Positions 1 through 12,349 of a DNA stretch of 64,000 bases are shown one piece after another. The notes below the pieces were generated by a model that saw only the letters and a program-made list of their open reading frames with translations, did no database searches and was not told the origin of the DNA. Both the position numbers and the translations under genes were made by a program. Source of the stretch: Chrysomallon squamiferum. Taxonomy: Eukaryota > Mollusca > Gastropoda > Neomphalida > Peltospiridae. Location of the stretch: positions 3,003,386 through 3,067,385 of the forward strand of contig CM022671.1 in NCBI GenBank assembly GCA_012295275.1, given 5' to 3'. How positions within the stretch are numbered: the first letter of the stretch is position 1; the number at the start of each line of letters is the position of its first letter.

Positions 1-1
1 A

Positions 2-1099
2 GATGCAGTCTGCTTTGTCACCCAAGCCCCTCTTGCGAGAATGACACATGTTCAGAGATATATTTTTAATGCAATTTTGTCCATTTTTGGCAAAGATGTA
101 GAGAACAACATTGTTGTGATGATTACATTTGCAGATGGAAAAGAGCCACCAGTCCTGAATGCTTTGGATTATGCCAAATTCCCATACAACAAATATTTTG
201 TATTCAACAACTCGGCACTTTTTGAGCCTAATACAGAGGGAAAATGCAGCAATGTTTCTCAAATGTTTTGGGAAATGGGACGTTCAAGTTTCCAAGCCTT
301 CTTCACTCATATACGCACTCTGAACTCACAGAGTCTGCAGCTGACAGCTGACATTTTGAAAACAAGAGAACAAATGGAAATCACAGTCGAAGGTCTCATG
401 CCACAGATAGAGAATGGTCTTCATGAACTTTCCACGATGAAAAACGAAAGGGATCTTGTAGAGAAATTTGAAAGAGACATACAAGACAACAAGAACTTCA
501 CATACAGCAGTGATGAACTCCATCAAAAGGAAGTAAAACTAGACTCTGGGGAGTATGTAACCAACTGCACCTTTTGCAATATGACCTGTCACTACCCATG
601 TGCCATTCCTGACAATGAAAATAAATATTACTGTAGTGCCATGGAAAATGGTTTGTGTATAGTTTGCCCCAAACACTGTTCATGGAAATTACACAGAAAT
701 AATAACTTTCGAATAGAAACCATTTGTGTAAAGGTGAGTAAAACATACGATGAAATGAAAAAGAAATACGAGTATGCAACCAAAGAGAAGGTTACAAAAA
801 AAAATCTTCTTAAAAAAATTAAGGACAAATTTGTAAAAGTAAAGGATGTTGTTTGCAATAAGCTAATGCAAGTACGTGAAAACGGTAACTATCTTAGGAC
901 AAATGCTTTAAAGGCAAACCCACTAACAGAAATGGAATACCTTGATTTGTTAATCAATACACAATCACAAGCAAAAAAACCTGGGTTCGAAAAGCGTATT
1001 AAAATGCTTGAGATGTTGAAAAGACAAGCAGAGCTTGCAGAAAAAGCAGTACGCATTGATACTGATGAACTGTTGAAAGAAATGGGATTTGATTCATAA
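2..1099 (+). CDS. FN3/AIG1-like P-loop GTPase family protein, 5'-partial (C-terminal 365 aa)
   Basis: The frame is open from base 2, before the first ATG at 41, and reads DAVCFVTQAPLARM into that ATG, so the gene starts left of the window. Numbering from the ATG, the end of a P-loop GTPase domain is visible: a hydrophobic strand followed by TFADG (residues 29-33), in the place of the G4 specificity motif of AIG1/GIMAP-like proteins. A long charged, probably coiled-coil region follows (about 95-170). Next comes a cysteine cluster C176-x2-C-x3-C-x3-C-x10-C-x7-C-x2-C-x3-C213, spaced like one or two zinc sites, then a second lysine-rich helical tail (about 235-352). I recall a similar order (FN3, P-loop, this Cys block) in uncharacterised fish and invertebrate proteins. 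The function is unknown; GTP binding and an immune role are inference. The stop is TAA at 1097-1099. A broken paralogue lies at 6.8-8.9 kb and an FN3-rich relative at 62.96 kb. Confidence 0.8.
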   Translation, partial: DAVCFVTQAPLARMTHVQRYIFNAILSIFGKDVENNIVVMITFADGKEPPVLNALDYAKFPYNKYFVFNNSALFEPNTEGKCSNVSQMFWEMGRSSFQAFFTHIRTLNSQSLQLTADILKTREQMEITVEGLMPQIENGLHELSTMKNERDLVEKFERDIQDNKNFTYSSDELHQKEVKLDSGEYVTNCTFCNMTCHYPCAIPDNENKYYCSAMENGLCIVCPKHCSWKLHRNNNFRIETICVKVSKTYDEMKKKYEYATKEKVTKKNLLKKIKDKFVKVKDVVCNKLMQVRENGNYLRTNALKANPLTEMEYLDLLINTQSQAKKPGFEKRIKMLEMLKRQAELAEKAVRIDTDELLKEMGFDS

Positions 1100-3040
1100 G
1101 TTTATTTGCATAATTATAAGCATAACTATACTGAAAAATCCATTGGAGCTAATGCTTTTTAAAAAAAGTTTTGACCAGGAACGGAATTTACTTTTTTGAA
1201 TAATCCTACGTTCATATTTCATTATTTCTGATTGTATTCACATATATGTAATGGAAACAACTCGGTGACAATGCTTTTTATGGATAATTATATCAGTATC
1301 ACTGATGATAATATTTCACATAATATTATAATATTAAAATAATGTACATCTGCAAATAAATTCATCTGTACATGCAACTTTAAATTCACTAATAACTTTA
1401 TGGTGATTTCTTAAATATCTTCTCTATTATTATTTACTATATGAATATAATGAAATGTACAGACACCAAAGATAACCGATGATAAAATTATCAAAGGATC
1501 TTTTAAATTTTTAAATTATTTTGGATAGGAGTTAGTGGATGTTTGTTTTTCATTTTATAAAACACTGATATAAAACAGAAAACAGTGACCTTGTGCCTTT
1601 AACTATTTTTTTTTGTAATAAAATCTAGTTTTTAAGTAATCTGAAATACATATTAAATATTATATTTAAGCAATTTCATTTGGCCATCATTTGTACACTA
1701 TAGGAGTAATATTAATATTAATATGTTCAACTGAAATACAGTAAATCCTGAATTCAATGAAATTGTTATTTAGCAGACTAATTTGAATGGACTTTTTTGT
1801 GTGTGTAATCATTCAGTGATTGTATTTTTTAACTTTTACAAGATTAAAAACTGTATAAAGCCTGTAGCTACTTCCCTGGTAATTGCTAGTATGCTACAAT
1901 TTCAGTATAATGCTATAAGAAATATTTAAATATACTTTCTAAAATTGTGATTGAAATGTCTTATCGCATAAATGGACACCCTTCATCCATATTAATTTGT
2001 AACATCAAGGGTCTATTGAAACTTTATGCATTAATGAAATACTGAAAATATATTTAAATTTTTTTAATTTATCCTTTAATCTTAAGCAGCAAATATATAA
2101 GCTTTCTAATGCATAAACAGGAAATAGATTGTATGCAAGCTTTATTTTTTTAAATTGTTTCTTTGTTTTTTGTTAATTATTCTTGTATTTTTTTTATTCC
2201 CCCCCCCCATGTCCATTGTAATGATAAAGCTTTTTTGTTAGCTATAGCTCAGTGGTCAGAACCCGTTTGTGTTTCATAAATACTTTTATAAATATACTTT
2301 GCTTAGGTGAAAAGTTGTATTTAAAATTATTTGTTGCTAATTGAAACAAACTCCTCTCAGTATCTCTTCATTTCTTTCTTTCTTTTTTTCTTTTTTTTTA
2401 TCTAGATATGATCTTAGATTAGAAATGTCTTGAGAGTGTGATTAAATAAAACTTTTATTATTGTTTTTTGTTGTTGTTTTCTAAAAATTTGGCAGTATTT
2501 TTCATTTACTTTACAGAATCTGAAACCATACTCGTTGGCTGTAGAGTATATGTAACAAACTGTTTCAGTTGTCACATGTTATCTTTGTGGTTAAAGGAAC
2601 TGGCAAATTCATGCTCTGAGGTGAAAGTCAGAGTTACAAAAAAAAACTAAAAAATTTTCTAACTATATTTGAAACCAGAAAAGCAGTTTATCTATAATAA
2701 ATATCAAAATTTTAAAATATCTTGAGAACCAAGGTGTGAATATCGATTATTAGCCATCAAATTGAAAGTTACCATTTTTATAATTCTAGAAACCCTTACA
2801 AAATCTTCAGTCTGCTGTTGTAATCAATACTGTTCTGGAATAAAATATCATTACATATTCCAAAACAAATATTGAGGATTAGTGCTCATTTTTGTAAAGA
2901 TAAAATAGTATCTGGACATTTTCAAAGTGTCCTTAATGTCTTTTATTATTATGTTATTTTATTAGATCTTCAAAATATTAATTAACTTTTCTGAAACATC
3001 AGCTGTGTAGAATCATTTGCAGAAATAAAATTCTGCACAT

Positions 3041-3085
<45 letters not shown>
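3041..3085. repeat. (AT)n microsatellite
   Basis: An almost uninterrupted run of alternating A and T, about 45 bases. Confidence 0.9.
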
Positions 3086-3087
<2 letters not shown>

Positions 3088-3099
3088 CTTCTTTTTATA

Positions 3100-3440
3100 T
3101 TTAATTTATTCATAACATTTTAAGTATTTATATAAATAGAATAAAATAAGAAAGAAACTTTTTAGTATAAAGGAAATAATTAAATAATGTAACTGCTAGA
3201 ATTAACACTTTACTATAAAACTGCTTCATCTATCTTATTCAGTTAAGTAACTTTGAAACTAATTATCTTTAAAACCGATATGACTGTTATTTTAAAAGGA
3301 GCACAAAGTAATAATAAACTAATGTCCCGAAGGCGGATATACTGACATTATGATTCATAAACTAAAGGTATATAAATGGAGTATCATAATCATATATTAA
3401 ACTTGTTAAGTCTTTATTTAAACTATGATTGTTTTGTTTT
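3100..3440. repeat. Diverged segmental repeat, copy 1 (partner 11,650-12,060)
   Basis: Shared blocks occur in the same order as at 11.65-12.06 kb: the motif TTCAGTTAAGTAACTTT, an AACTAAT block, GATATACTGA followed by CATGA, and a TTAAA...CTATG stretch. Both copies lie 2-3 kb downstream of a member of the FN3/P-loop family. They are therefore probably the 3' flank of the duplicated gene segment. Confidence 0.6.
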
Positions 3441-6400
3441 TTCTTAAATATTTTTAAATACTTTCTCTTTTTGAATAGCTGTCTGTAGGTACATGACAAA
3501 ATCGCACTTTACGCCCATTATCCGCGAATCAATGTTAGTAGTTGTATCCAGTTGAGGCGCACCATCTCCAGAACCTGTTCCCGCCCATTTTAGAATAAAA
3601 CCTTTTTAGTGACTTAATACATATTACTTTTACTTCGTTGCTTCGCTTTTGAATTTATCCTATTGCTATTCTAAATATACCTTCCTAAAATCATCCAGAC
3701 AGAAGAAGAAAACAATATATATAAAATAAAATAAAATACCTTCACAAAATCATCTCGGCAGAAAAAAATAAAGAATTATTTCCCTCATGATCGTAATTTA
3801 TTTATTTATTTATTTATTTATTACTGACTTTATCCATTTATGATTAAACACAGTTATTTCGATTTTCTTTCTGTTATTATAATAAAAGTATGAGGCGTAA
3901 AAAATTAATTTAAACAAAAACAAGTGAATGGTTGATTATTATATAAAAAGAAATTGATATGATTCAAAACGATATACACGGATCATCAGCCTCATGTAGT
4001 TCTTAGATCTCTCTCGCTCTCCATAAATGGCTCTCTTGGTGACTCAGTCTTTCTACTACGGAAATTAGTTATTCCCCTTATGCCATAAATAAATGGGCCG
4101 TTTTGTGGTCTTTTATTTATTGTGCTATATGTTGGATTTATTTATTCATCATCAAAAATATATCTTTAGAATAATTATTTTCTTTATTATATTAATATAA
4201 TGTGGTGTAAAAGAAATTATATAAAATAAATTTAAACCAAAACAAATGAACAGTTGAGTGTTGCCGATATTACCATTATGTGTCACTTTAATAACGCCTC
4301 CATGTATCAACTAACAAATATCTTTTTCCTGCTGTTTTAATGTTTCTACGATTACTTTAAATAATGTTATTCCACTTACCTCGTAAATTTGTTTCTATCT
4401 ATCTGTCTTTTTTATTTATTTATTTATCTGTACTAGAAAAAATATTTTAAAAATAATAATTTTTTCTTTGTCTAACATTATAAAGATGAGACATTTTACA
4501 CACACACATGTACTTTATTTATGATAAAAAAATTATGTTTAAATAATTATTTGGATTTTCCGTATTAAAAAAAAAAAAAAAAGAAAGAAAGAAAGAACCA
4601 CACATGCATATAGACTTTTGATGGAGAATTCATTTTACAAAAGTATTATGCGATCTCTGTACCAAACTCTCCACTTCGCTACACCTATGCTATGATTATA
4701 CATGAAAAGATAATCGTCTCTATCACGTATGGGCAAATTTGTTTGACGAGAGGCTGTATGAGTCAATGTGTGTCAGGCAGGCTCTGCTTCTAAAACAATT
4801 CAAAGTAATTTTAAACTCATTACACTGAGTGTCATGACACCTCAGTGAACATCAGCAAAAATCGTTTCATAGGTTTGATGACTGTAATTAAGAAAATGTT
4901 CACAAATTGATAATGATATGCTACTTTAAGTCTTTGGAATTTTTGTAAACATTATATGGATATAACATTAGAGAGCAATATTCTTATGTGCATTTGTCAT
5001 GTTAATAAATGACAGTATTATAGCATCTATTGGGTTTATATATAATATTGTGTGTGTGCGCATACATGAATTAATAATTGAAAAACAAAACCCAAGTATT
5101 TAAAAATAAACATATATAGATGTTTTTACCTGTCATATGTATGTTATTTTTAATGTTATACAAGAGATGAAACCCACAAATGTCTTATAGACTTGTAACA
5201 CCAAAAAGCAGTAAGTTTGTTTAGATAGTATTCTGACAAACAAATTAGGGGGTTTTGTGTTTGGAACTGGAAATACCCTACTGCAGAGGCTGTTCTATTG
5301 TCTGGCAAGCTCTCCAATTTCTGATGTCCAGTCAAAGTTCTATGACTGCCACTGCCTCAAGACAGTGAAACAGGAGTGTTTATTTCTAGAATTATCCTTG
5401 AAAGCAATATAGTTTTAAATACAACTGATAAATACGTAAAATAACTTCCATCATCTCAGGACCTAAAAACAATAGTCAAAATGGAGAAATTTTACGTATG
5501 GTGACTCTAACAAAACAACAACAACAACAACAATAATAATAATAATAATAGAAATATATATATATATAGTGTTACTGCTTTGTGGTTTTTTTTTTTTTTT
5601 TAATTTAATTTTGTTTCTTTATTTCTTTTTTAATTATAATTTTTTTTTTTTTTTAAATTTATTATTATTATTATTATAATTATTTTTATTTATTTAATTT
5701 TTTTTTTTCAGATTTGATCTCACAATTTGTTTCAGGTGATCTGCAGATTGTTCCTAATTTTGTAACTTCTAGAATTCTCTTCCTGGATTACAAAGCACAC
5801 ATTAATATAAAAAAAGTGCTGTAGTACATATAAGATAAAATTTAACATAGGTACTCAAACATGGATGAATTTAATCAGAGGTACAAAAATAGATGAACAC
5901 TGCCTATATCATTGTCATCAAAAATGTAATTAAGCTATATGGTCTTTTTCAAAACGTGTTAAATGAACATTCTATGGAAAAGAAGTATTTTAAAGAAAAT
6001 TTATTAATTTTTACCCTGTGTAAGACATGAAAGTATCGTATTACTATCTTACAAACTAATAGTATGACAACAGGAAAAGTTAAATATTGTTTATTAGTCC
6101 TTCTGAAAATGACTTGTAACAGAATGTTTTGTCTTTACTTTATCAATCACAATACTATGCCATGCTTTCACCTATTTCCATAAGAATTAGTATGAAACAT
6201 ATTTGGAACTGTGATCACTTCAGTGTAACATGGGAGATAATTATTCCCATGTATTAACAATAAAATGGATTGTTTTAGATTTATAGATTTATTAACTGTT
6301 TGTAAATTGTTTAAGTGTGTGTAAAATAATATTTTTTAATGTGGATAAACACAATTTTTATGTGGATAAACACAATGTTTTTGCTAATATATAATTTTTG

Positions 6401-6787
6401 ATCTAAGGAATTATGGAAAGGTTTGGATTGCATTCAAAAGATGTAAGTATAATTTTTTAGCAAACATTAAATAAATATGTGAATAATTTGGTTCAGAAAT
6501 ATTTTGTTATAATGGAATATTTTGCTGTCACTTAGATTCAGAATACACTAATTTCACAAACCATAGGAATAACCTGTACATATTCATACAATTTAAATAT
6601 ACACATACAAATAAGTAACATACAGAAATAAGCCAGTGTTTGAAATTATATATGTAAAAGAAGAAATTAAATACAAAACACTATACATGACTTTCAGTTA
6701 GTAAAAAAGAAAAAAAGAATATTTTAACCATCACGTGCCTGACATGATATATTATTACACACAAGTGCACATATTAAAATATTATTA

Positions 6788-8960
6788 TTGGATTCTGTCA
6801 GAATTGTAGCAATTTTCCTACAAAGAGTGGAAAGCCACTATGACTTAGGAAGTCATTGTGTCTGTCTGTCACGGAAAAGTCCTAGTAAAGATATTGTGTA
6901 TTATGAAGTTAAACGGAAACAGAAAAAGGATTCCATGTGGGACAGGAAATCTGTAATGACAAAGGATAATACACCAGCTCTATGTATTGAGGAGTTGTTA
7001 CAGGAGTCACAATATTTATTCAAAGTCGGAGCTGTGTTTGAAGACAGTGAGGGAGAATTCAGTGAACAGAGTGACCCTGTCAAGACAAAACTGTCTCCAG
7101 CTAAACCTGTCAGAATTTCAAGATGGAAACCCACCATTTTACAAGCTGAAGTTAAAAGATATCAGCTCTTCTAAAAATGATAACTACAAAAGGAAACTGC
7201 AGTTTGGTAAGTTTCTTACATTCTGTTAAGTATATTTATATGATTATGCAGGAATTGGCAACTATTGTAAAGGAATAAAGTAATCCATAGTAAAAACTTT
7301 ATTGAATGGCAAAATATTAGAGAAAAAATAACAAAAATTGGAAATTAAGTTACATTGAAAACTAACTGGCTGACATTAAAAGTGTTTACAATTCTGTCTT
7401 GAGAAACATCATGTTTCTAGTGATCTTTAGCAATTTAGCTCACCATTACTCTATTAACAAATTGCATTATTCCATCCCACCACTTATTATCATTTTTTGT
7501 TGTTGTAGTTATTAGTTCTTATTAGTTCAATGTCTGCATTTTCTTTTTCTAAGGATCACCATCATATAACACTTTAGAGGAAAAAACAATCATGATGACT
7601 GAAGCAACAGGATCAGGAAAAAGTACTTTGATTGATAGGATGGTCAACCATTTTTTTGATGTCAAGTGGCAAGACCACTTCAGATTCAAAATCATCGACT
7701 TAATGTCTGAGGAAGAAACAAAACAGAGAATTGAAGTATGTATCCGGTAGTAAATCTGAACAAACAATTCTAACATGATGTTTTTCATCAAACACACCTG
7801 AAGAAAAATGATCATTTTCTATTCTGAAATTGATTGAAGGGTTGTGCATTGAAATGGAAAATACCTAGTAGATATACTGAAACCAGATCTAATTATTGTT
7901 ACTCTGTGAAGTTCTTTCAAAACATTAAATTCTACTTTATCTTATTATTAATGTTTCACAATTACATATATATATTTCTTTTTTCTTTCCTCCCCCCCCT
8001 CAAAACTCTGAAAAATCCCTTTCAAGTGATCTGTATTTTTGTTATTAGTCATCTAAAATGAATAGAATAAAGTGAAGCTCTTTTCACTGAAAATCATAGA
8101 CAGACAAGGGTATTGGTAGAAATGGCTTGCCTTAGAGGGGTGCCAGATTTATTAATATACATTTATGACAAATTACAATCTGTATACATATTCTGTATTG
8201 AACTGATATAGGTGTTAGTGATTATTAAATATTTTGATTGAAGGTGCATCCACCTGTCATCCAATGCAGAAGGAAACAAATTTGCAAAAATGTTTTGGGA
8301 GATGGGATCCTCAAGTTACAAAGACTTTTTTGCTTTTCTATTGACTCTGAAAACAAAGTCTTCAGCTGACAGCAGAAGTACTGACGAAGAGAAGTGAAAT
8401 GAATGCAACCATGAAAGGTCTGATACCACAGACAGACAAAGGTCTAAATAAACTCAATGATATGAGAAAAGAAAGGGAACTTGTAGAAACGTTTGAAAGG
8501 CAAATAAATGATAACAAAAATTTCAGATACAAGACCAATGAGTACCATGATATTAAGATTCCTTTGAAAGAAGAATATGTTACAAACTGCAACCATTGTC
8601 ACAAGACATGCCATTACCCTTGTGGTATTCCACTCTCTGAAGATAAAAATGAATGTACGGCTATTAATTATGACGGTTACTGTCACTGGACAATGCATAC
8701 ATAAGTTAAGGTGGAGAAAACACATGAAGACATGAACAAACAAATATGAATTAGCACAGAAAGAAAAAGTATCAAAACAAAATTTTGTTCATTCAATTCA
8801 AACAAAATTTGCTGAAGAAAAGGATGTCGTCAGCAAAATGCTAACGTGTGAGAGAATGTTCAAACTATTTAAGATTCAATGCTATGAAATCAAATCCACT
8901 GTCAGAAGTGGAATACCTTAATATGTTTGATCATTACCAATGTCGCCAGTTAATTTAACA
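6788..8960 (+). pseudogene. Broken FN3/P-loop GTPase-like paralogue
   Basis: Three remnants lie in order. (a) About 6800-7206 is one FN3 domain (YYEVKRK, then LFKVGAVFEDSEGEFSEQSD). It runs into NPPFYKLKLKDISSSK in another frame, a frameshift near 7110, and ends at a GTAAGT donor at 7207. (b) 7554-7735 is a phase-compatible exon with the Walker A segment EATGSGKSTLID, followed by a GTATGT donor; the first P-loop glycine has become Glu. (c) About 8244-8960 matches the C-terminal part of the gene at 2-1099 (FAKMFWEMG, DMRKERELVETFER, TNC-x2-C-x3-CHYPC). It has a frameshift near 8358, loses the last CxxC-x3-C cysteines, and stops at 8702-8704, with further stops beyond. The exons for the switch regions and G4 are missing between (b) and (c). 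It could be transcribed but cannot encode a normal protein. Confidence 0.8.
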
Positions 8961-9537
8961 CTGAAATTCAACACAGTCAATGGAAAAGTGCTAATTATTT
9001 GCTTGATTATATAAGCAATTATCATCTGCACAAAGTGATATTAGCAGAAATAGGTCATTTTCCTTTAATTTTTTTAATGTCAGGATCTCTTTAGTGCAGT
9101 AGCTGAATATACCGATTATAATAGTGACTAAAAGGATTAATGATGATTTTGTTGCCTGTAAAAGAGAGTAAAAATGAATAAAGCTTATTCTTGTTTGTTT
9201 GCTCTATTAGAAACTTTAGAAATAATTAAACTGTATGCAAAAAGTAAAGTATAAAATAGTGATTATTGTCTTTGTAGTAAATAACTTAACAGTAGAATCA
9301 GTCAATCAGAGTGGGTGTTTTTCACTTCGTATCTCATGAAATCATAAAAGAACACTTCAAAAATTTCACTTATTTTATTTCACTGAAATATTTATGCAGC
9401 ATTTATAGGACAAGACAAAATAAACAGCTGTAAATGTGAATGGGTCAGTAGGAAGTCAGCAAATTTACTTCAGTAATTAATTTTTTTTTTACTTCTGTTT
9501 CTTTTATTATTATTATTTATTTATTTTTATTACTTTA

Positions 9538-9568
<31 letters not shown>

Positions 9569-10160
9569 GTTGTTGTTGTTGTATTTTCTTATGTTTCTGT
9601 TTTTTTTTTTTTTTTTTTTTTTTTTCAATCCATGGATTACAACTGAATCTTAGGTTACATTTAATATTTTCTAAATTATATTGTTTTTAGTAATTTATAT
9701 ATTTGTCACTATCATTGCTGCTTGTTGGGTTTTTGTTTGGTTTTCATTTTTTTCATAATTTGCTGTGGTGCTTTGATTTCTATATCAAGATTTGGCAACT
9801 AAGTTCAATAAACATATGGTCTACTTAATGTTTCATTTGACACTCGAATTCAACAATCAGTCTTTGAGGAGTGTTAATTGCTTTTTTTATTATATACACC
9901 ACTATCAACTGCAAAGTTAATTTCAGATATACATGACATTTATTTACCTATAATTTTGTAAGGATGTCTTTAGTGGGTTGAATAAACAAATCTTTAAACA
10001 GCTACTTAACAGACTAAAAAGTATAAACTAAAAGGAAAATAAAGAAAAAGGTAAAGACAGCAATATTTGCTGAGATAGAAAATAAAAAAGCTTGTTCTTG
10101 ATTGTTTGGTCTGTTAGAAAATTTAGAAAAAGTTAAACTGGATGGAAGCTGTAAAGTATA
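8930..10160. repeat. Diverged tandem duplication (about 8930-9260 and 9822-10,160)
   Basis: Both halves carry, in order: a TTTAACACTGAAATTCAACA-like block, a TTATATAAGCAATTATCAT-like block, a GGAT(G)TCTTTAGTG block, and an AAAAGCTT(A/G)TTCTTG(A/T)TTGTTTG block with a GTTAGAAA/ATTAGAAA continuation. It lies directly 3' of the broken paralogue. A (TTA)n and a 25-base T run sit between the halves. Confidence 0.6.
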
Positions 10161-11249
10161 ACAAAAACATGAAGATCAGTTGCACAGTAAGCCATCAGCC
10201 TTGATGTTGTTGTTGTTTAACATTTTATAATAAGTTTTACAGGATAATAAAGGGCACAAAAAGTATTAAATCAACATTCAGAATATAACATTTTGATAAA
10301 AATTCTGTTTCCTTCTAATTTTTGAAAACGAGAAACTTGTAAAAATTATCCCATGCATATTTGTTAAATATCTAATATTCTAACAAAATGAAATGAAACG
10401 GTTTATTAAAACATTTGATGCTATGTTTTATAATACTGTGACTATTTTTGTAACTATTTAGTGTGCATAATTCTGATAATTGTCTTTAACTTGCATGTAT
10501 AATCTCTAGTGTGTGAAAAATAAAGATAATTTTCATCTACCAGTCATCTCTTTTGTTTTGTTTAAATGTTTTTTGTTTCACACAAACAAACAGATGGTAT
10601 CATTGTTTATTTATTACCAACATATAAAAGGGAATAAAAAAAAAATTAAAGAAAATTATGTTACATTAACGACTGGATTTTTAAGAAAACATTGATTTTG
10701 ATTTCTATCAAAGTGTAATTATGAACCAAACTTCCTAACTAAGTTTTAATATTTGACAGAAGTATCTTGAGTAAAATGGAAAGAAGAGCTGAACATATCA
10801 ATATGAAGAGGATAAACATGTTTTCAGTTAGTTATGGATACTTTATTTAAGCAAGTGATTCAATAGGACTTGTTATTGAAAAATCAATTAATATTTTAAT
10901 GAGCTGATAAAATAATATAAATTATGATAAAAAAATATATGTAAGAAAAACTAAGGCATATAATAAAATATAAGAAGAGAAAAAAGAAAATTAAAGTAAA
11001 ATCACCGACAAAGAAATATAATTGTTTTTTATCTGAAGTAGATTTTTCTTTCCATGACTAATTTGATGCTCTCAAGACTAAAATTTCGAATCTTCAGGTT
11101 TTTTAAGCAAAACATGATTGAAGTATATGTTGTTATGGTCTCTGAGACATGATTTGATTGCATATTAATAAATGCAGCTTGTTTCAAAATACATTTTTAA
11201 AATATTGTTGTAGCATATTCAAAATGACATAATGCAAAATACATGTGTG

Positions 11250-11335
11250 TGTGTGTATATATATATGTATATGTATATATATGTGTGTATATATATATAT
11301 ATATGTATATGTATATGTATATATATATATATTTA
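11250..11335. repeat. (TA)n/(TG)n compound microsatellite
   Basis: Runs of TG, TA and GTATAT units over about 85 bases. Confidence 0.85.
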
Positions 11336-11649
11336 TTATTTTTATTATTTTTTTAAAATTAGTTTAGGTCATTTAAAATACAAATTACATACTGCATGCT
11401 AGGTGAAATTATTCCTTTGAAATTAACCATATTTAACAAAGTTATGTATATAAATGAAAAAATTATAATTAAAAAATAACTATTATTTTTCTTGATACTC
11501 CGAAAGGACAAATTCATGATCTAAGGGGAATAACTCAATTTAAAAGTTAGAGAAAGTAATAATTTTAAAACGAGAATAGCAGTGTACAATTATTTGCAAA
11601 AACAATTCTACATTCCTATTGTTTAAATTATATTCTGAATGTATATATT

Positions 11650-12060
11650 ATTATTATATATGGTCCTTTCACATTTAATTTATTTAGAAATATTTTAGTA
11701 TTTATACAGCATTTTATATAGATAAGAAAACAAAAAAAGAAGAAAAGAAACTTACTGGTGTAAAGAAAATAATTTTTCTCATTGCTAGAATGAACACCTT
11801 CCTACAAAATATTTTATTCAGTTAAGTAACTTTAAAAGTAGTTACCTTTAAATCAGATGACTAATTATTTTAATTATCCAAACTGTAGTATTATAAAATG
11901 GCTGTGAACTAATAAAATCTAATAGCCTGAATTCAGATATACTGATATCATGAAATAAAATATTAGTTTGAACTATAGAATTGGATTATCACCCACCCAT
12001 AGTATTAAATTGGTTAAAATTTTATTAAAGCTATGGTTTCTTTCATCTTTTTCTTTCTTT
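11650..12060. repeat. Diverged segmental repeat, copy 2 (partner 3100-3440)
   Basis: It shares the ordered blocks listed for 3100-3440, including TTCAGTTAAGTAACTTT and GATATACTGATATCATGA. The identity is patchy, as expected of an old duplication. Confidence 0.6.
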
Positions 12061-12349
12061 CCTTTCTTCCATTCTTTCTTTATCCTTAAAAAAAATTTGT
12101 CTTTCTTTGTCTTCCTGACAGGCTTCCTGATAAGAATTTCCTTATCCCGAGTATCTTCAGGTGGAGATCAGCTCAGACGGACATTTGGATGGATATCACA
12201 GATTCTCATTTACTTGTGCCCTGGAATGCTCACACTCTTTAACAATTTACTGTCAGAGTTATCTCTCTTGACTGTATACAACTGTTGCTTTCTCACACAT
12301 TTTCTTATCATTCATAATAATAACAATAAATTATGGTTTCCATACTCAC

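Larger units (their letters stand above)
1100..6787. other. Intergenic AT-rich DNA, no gene seen
   Basis: This 5.7 kb stretch between the partial GTPase-like gene and its broken paralogue holds poly-T/poly-A runs, a C-run near 2201, (TTTA)n near 3800, and (TTA)n/(AAT)n tracts at 5520-5700. I found no splice-bounded open frame with recognisable protein similarity. A short tract at about 2240 resembles a tRNA A box but has no B box. The part at 3100-3440 is a diverged copy of 11,650-12,060. Confidence 0.6.
8961..12349. other. Intergenic AT-rich DNA between the broken paralogue and the FANCD2 3' end
   Basis: It contains the 3' repeat block, (TTA)n at about 9540-9570, poly-T at 9601-9625, a mixed TA/TG microsatellite at 11,250-11,335, and a diverged repeat at 11,650-12,060. 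The terminal FANCD2 sequence (stop codon and 3' UTR) should lie in about 12,050-12,349. One candidate acceptor on the minus strand near 12,252 would put a TAA directly after the last recognised exon, but I cannot confirm it. Confidence 0.5.

Noticed and set aside
2236-2266. tRNA-like segment TAGCTCAGTGG
   Set aside because: It matches a pol III A box only. No B box, cloverleaf or SINE tail follows.
3830-4450. Possible 300-bp degenerate tandem repeat
   Set aside because: Similar phrases recur, such as ATGAGGCGTAAAA and ATGTGGTGTAAAA, but the match is patchy in low-complexity AT sequence.
12052-12330. Possible additional FANCD2 C-terminal coding exon on the minus strand
   Set aside because: Several AG acceptors are possible, but no frame resembles the FANCD2 tail. 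The terminal exon is left open.
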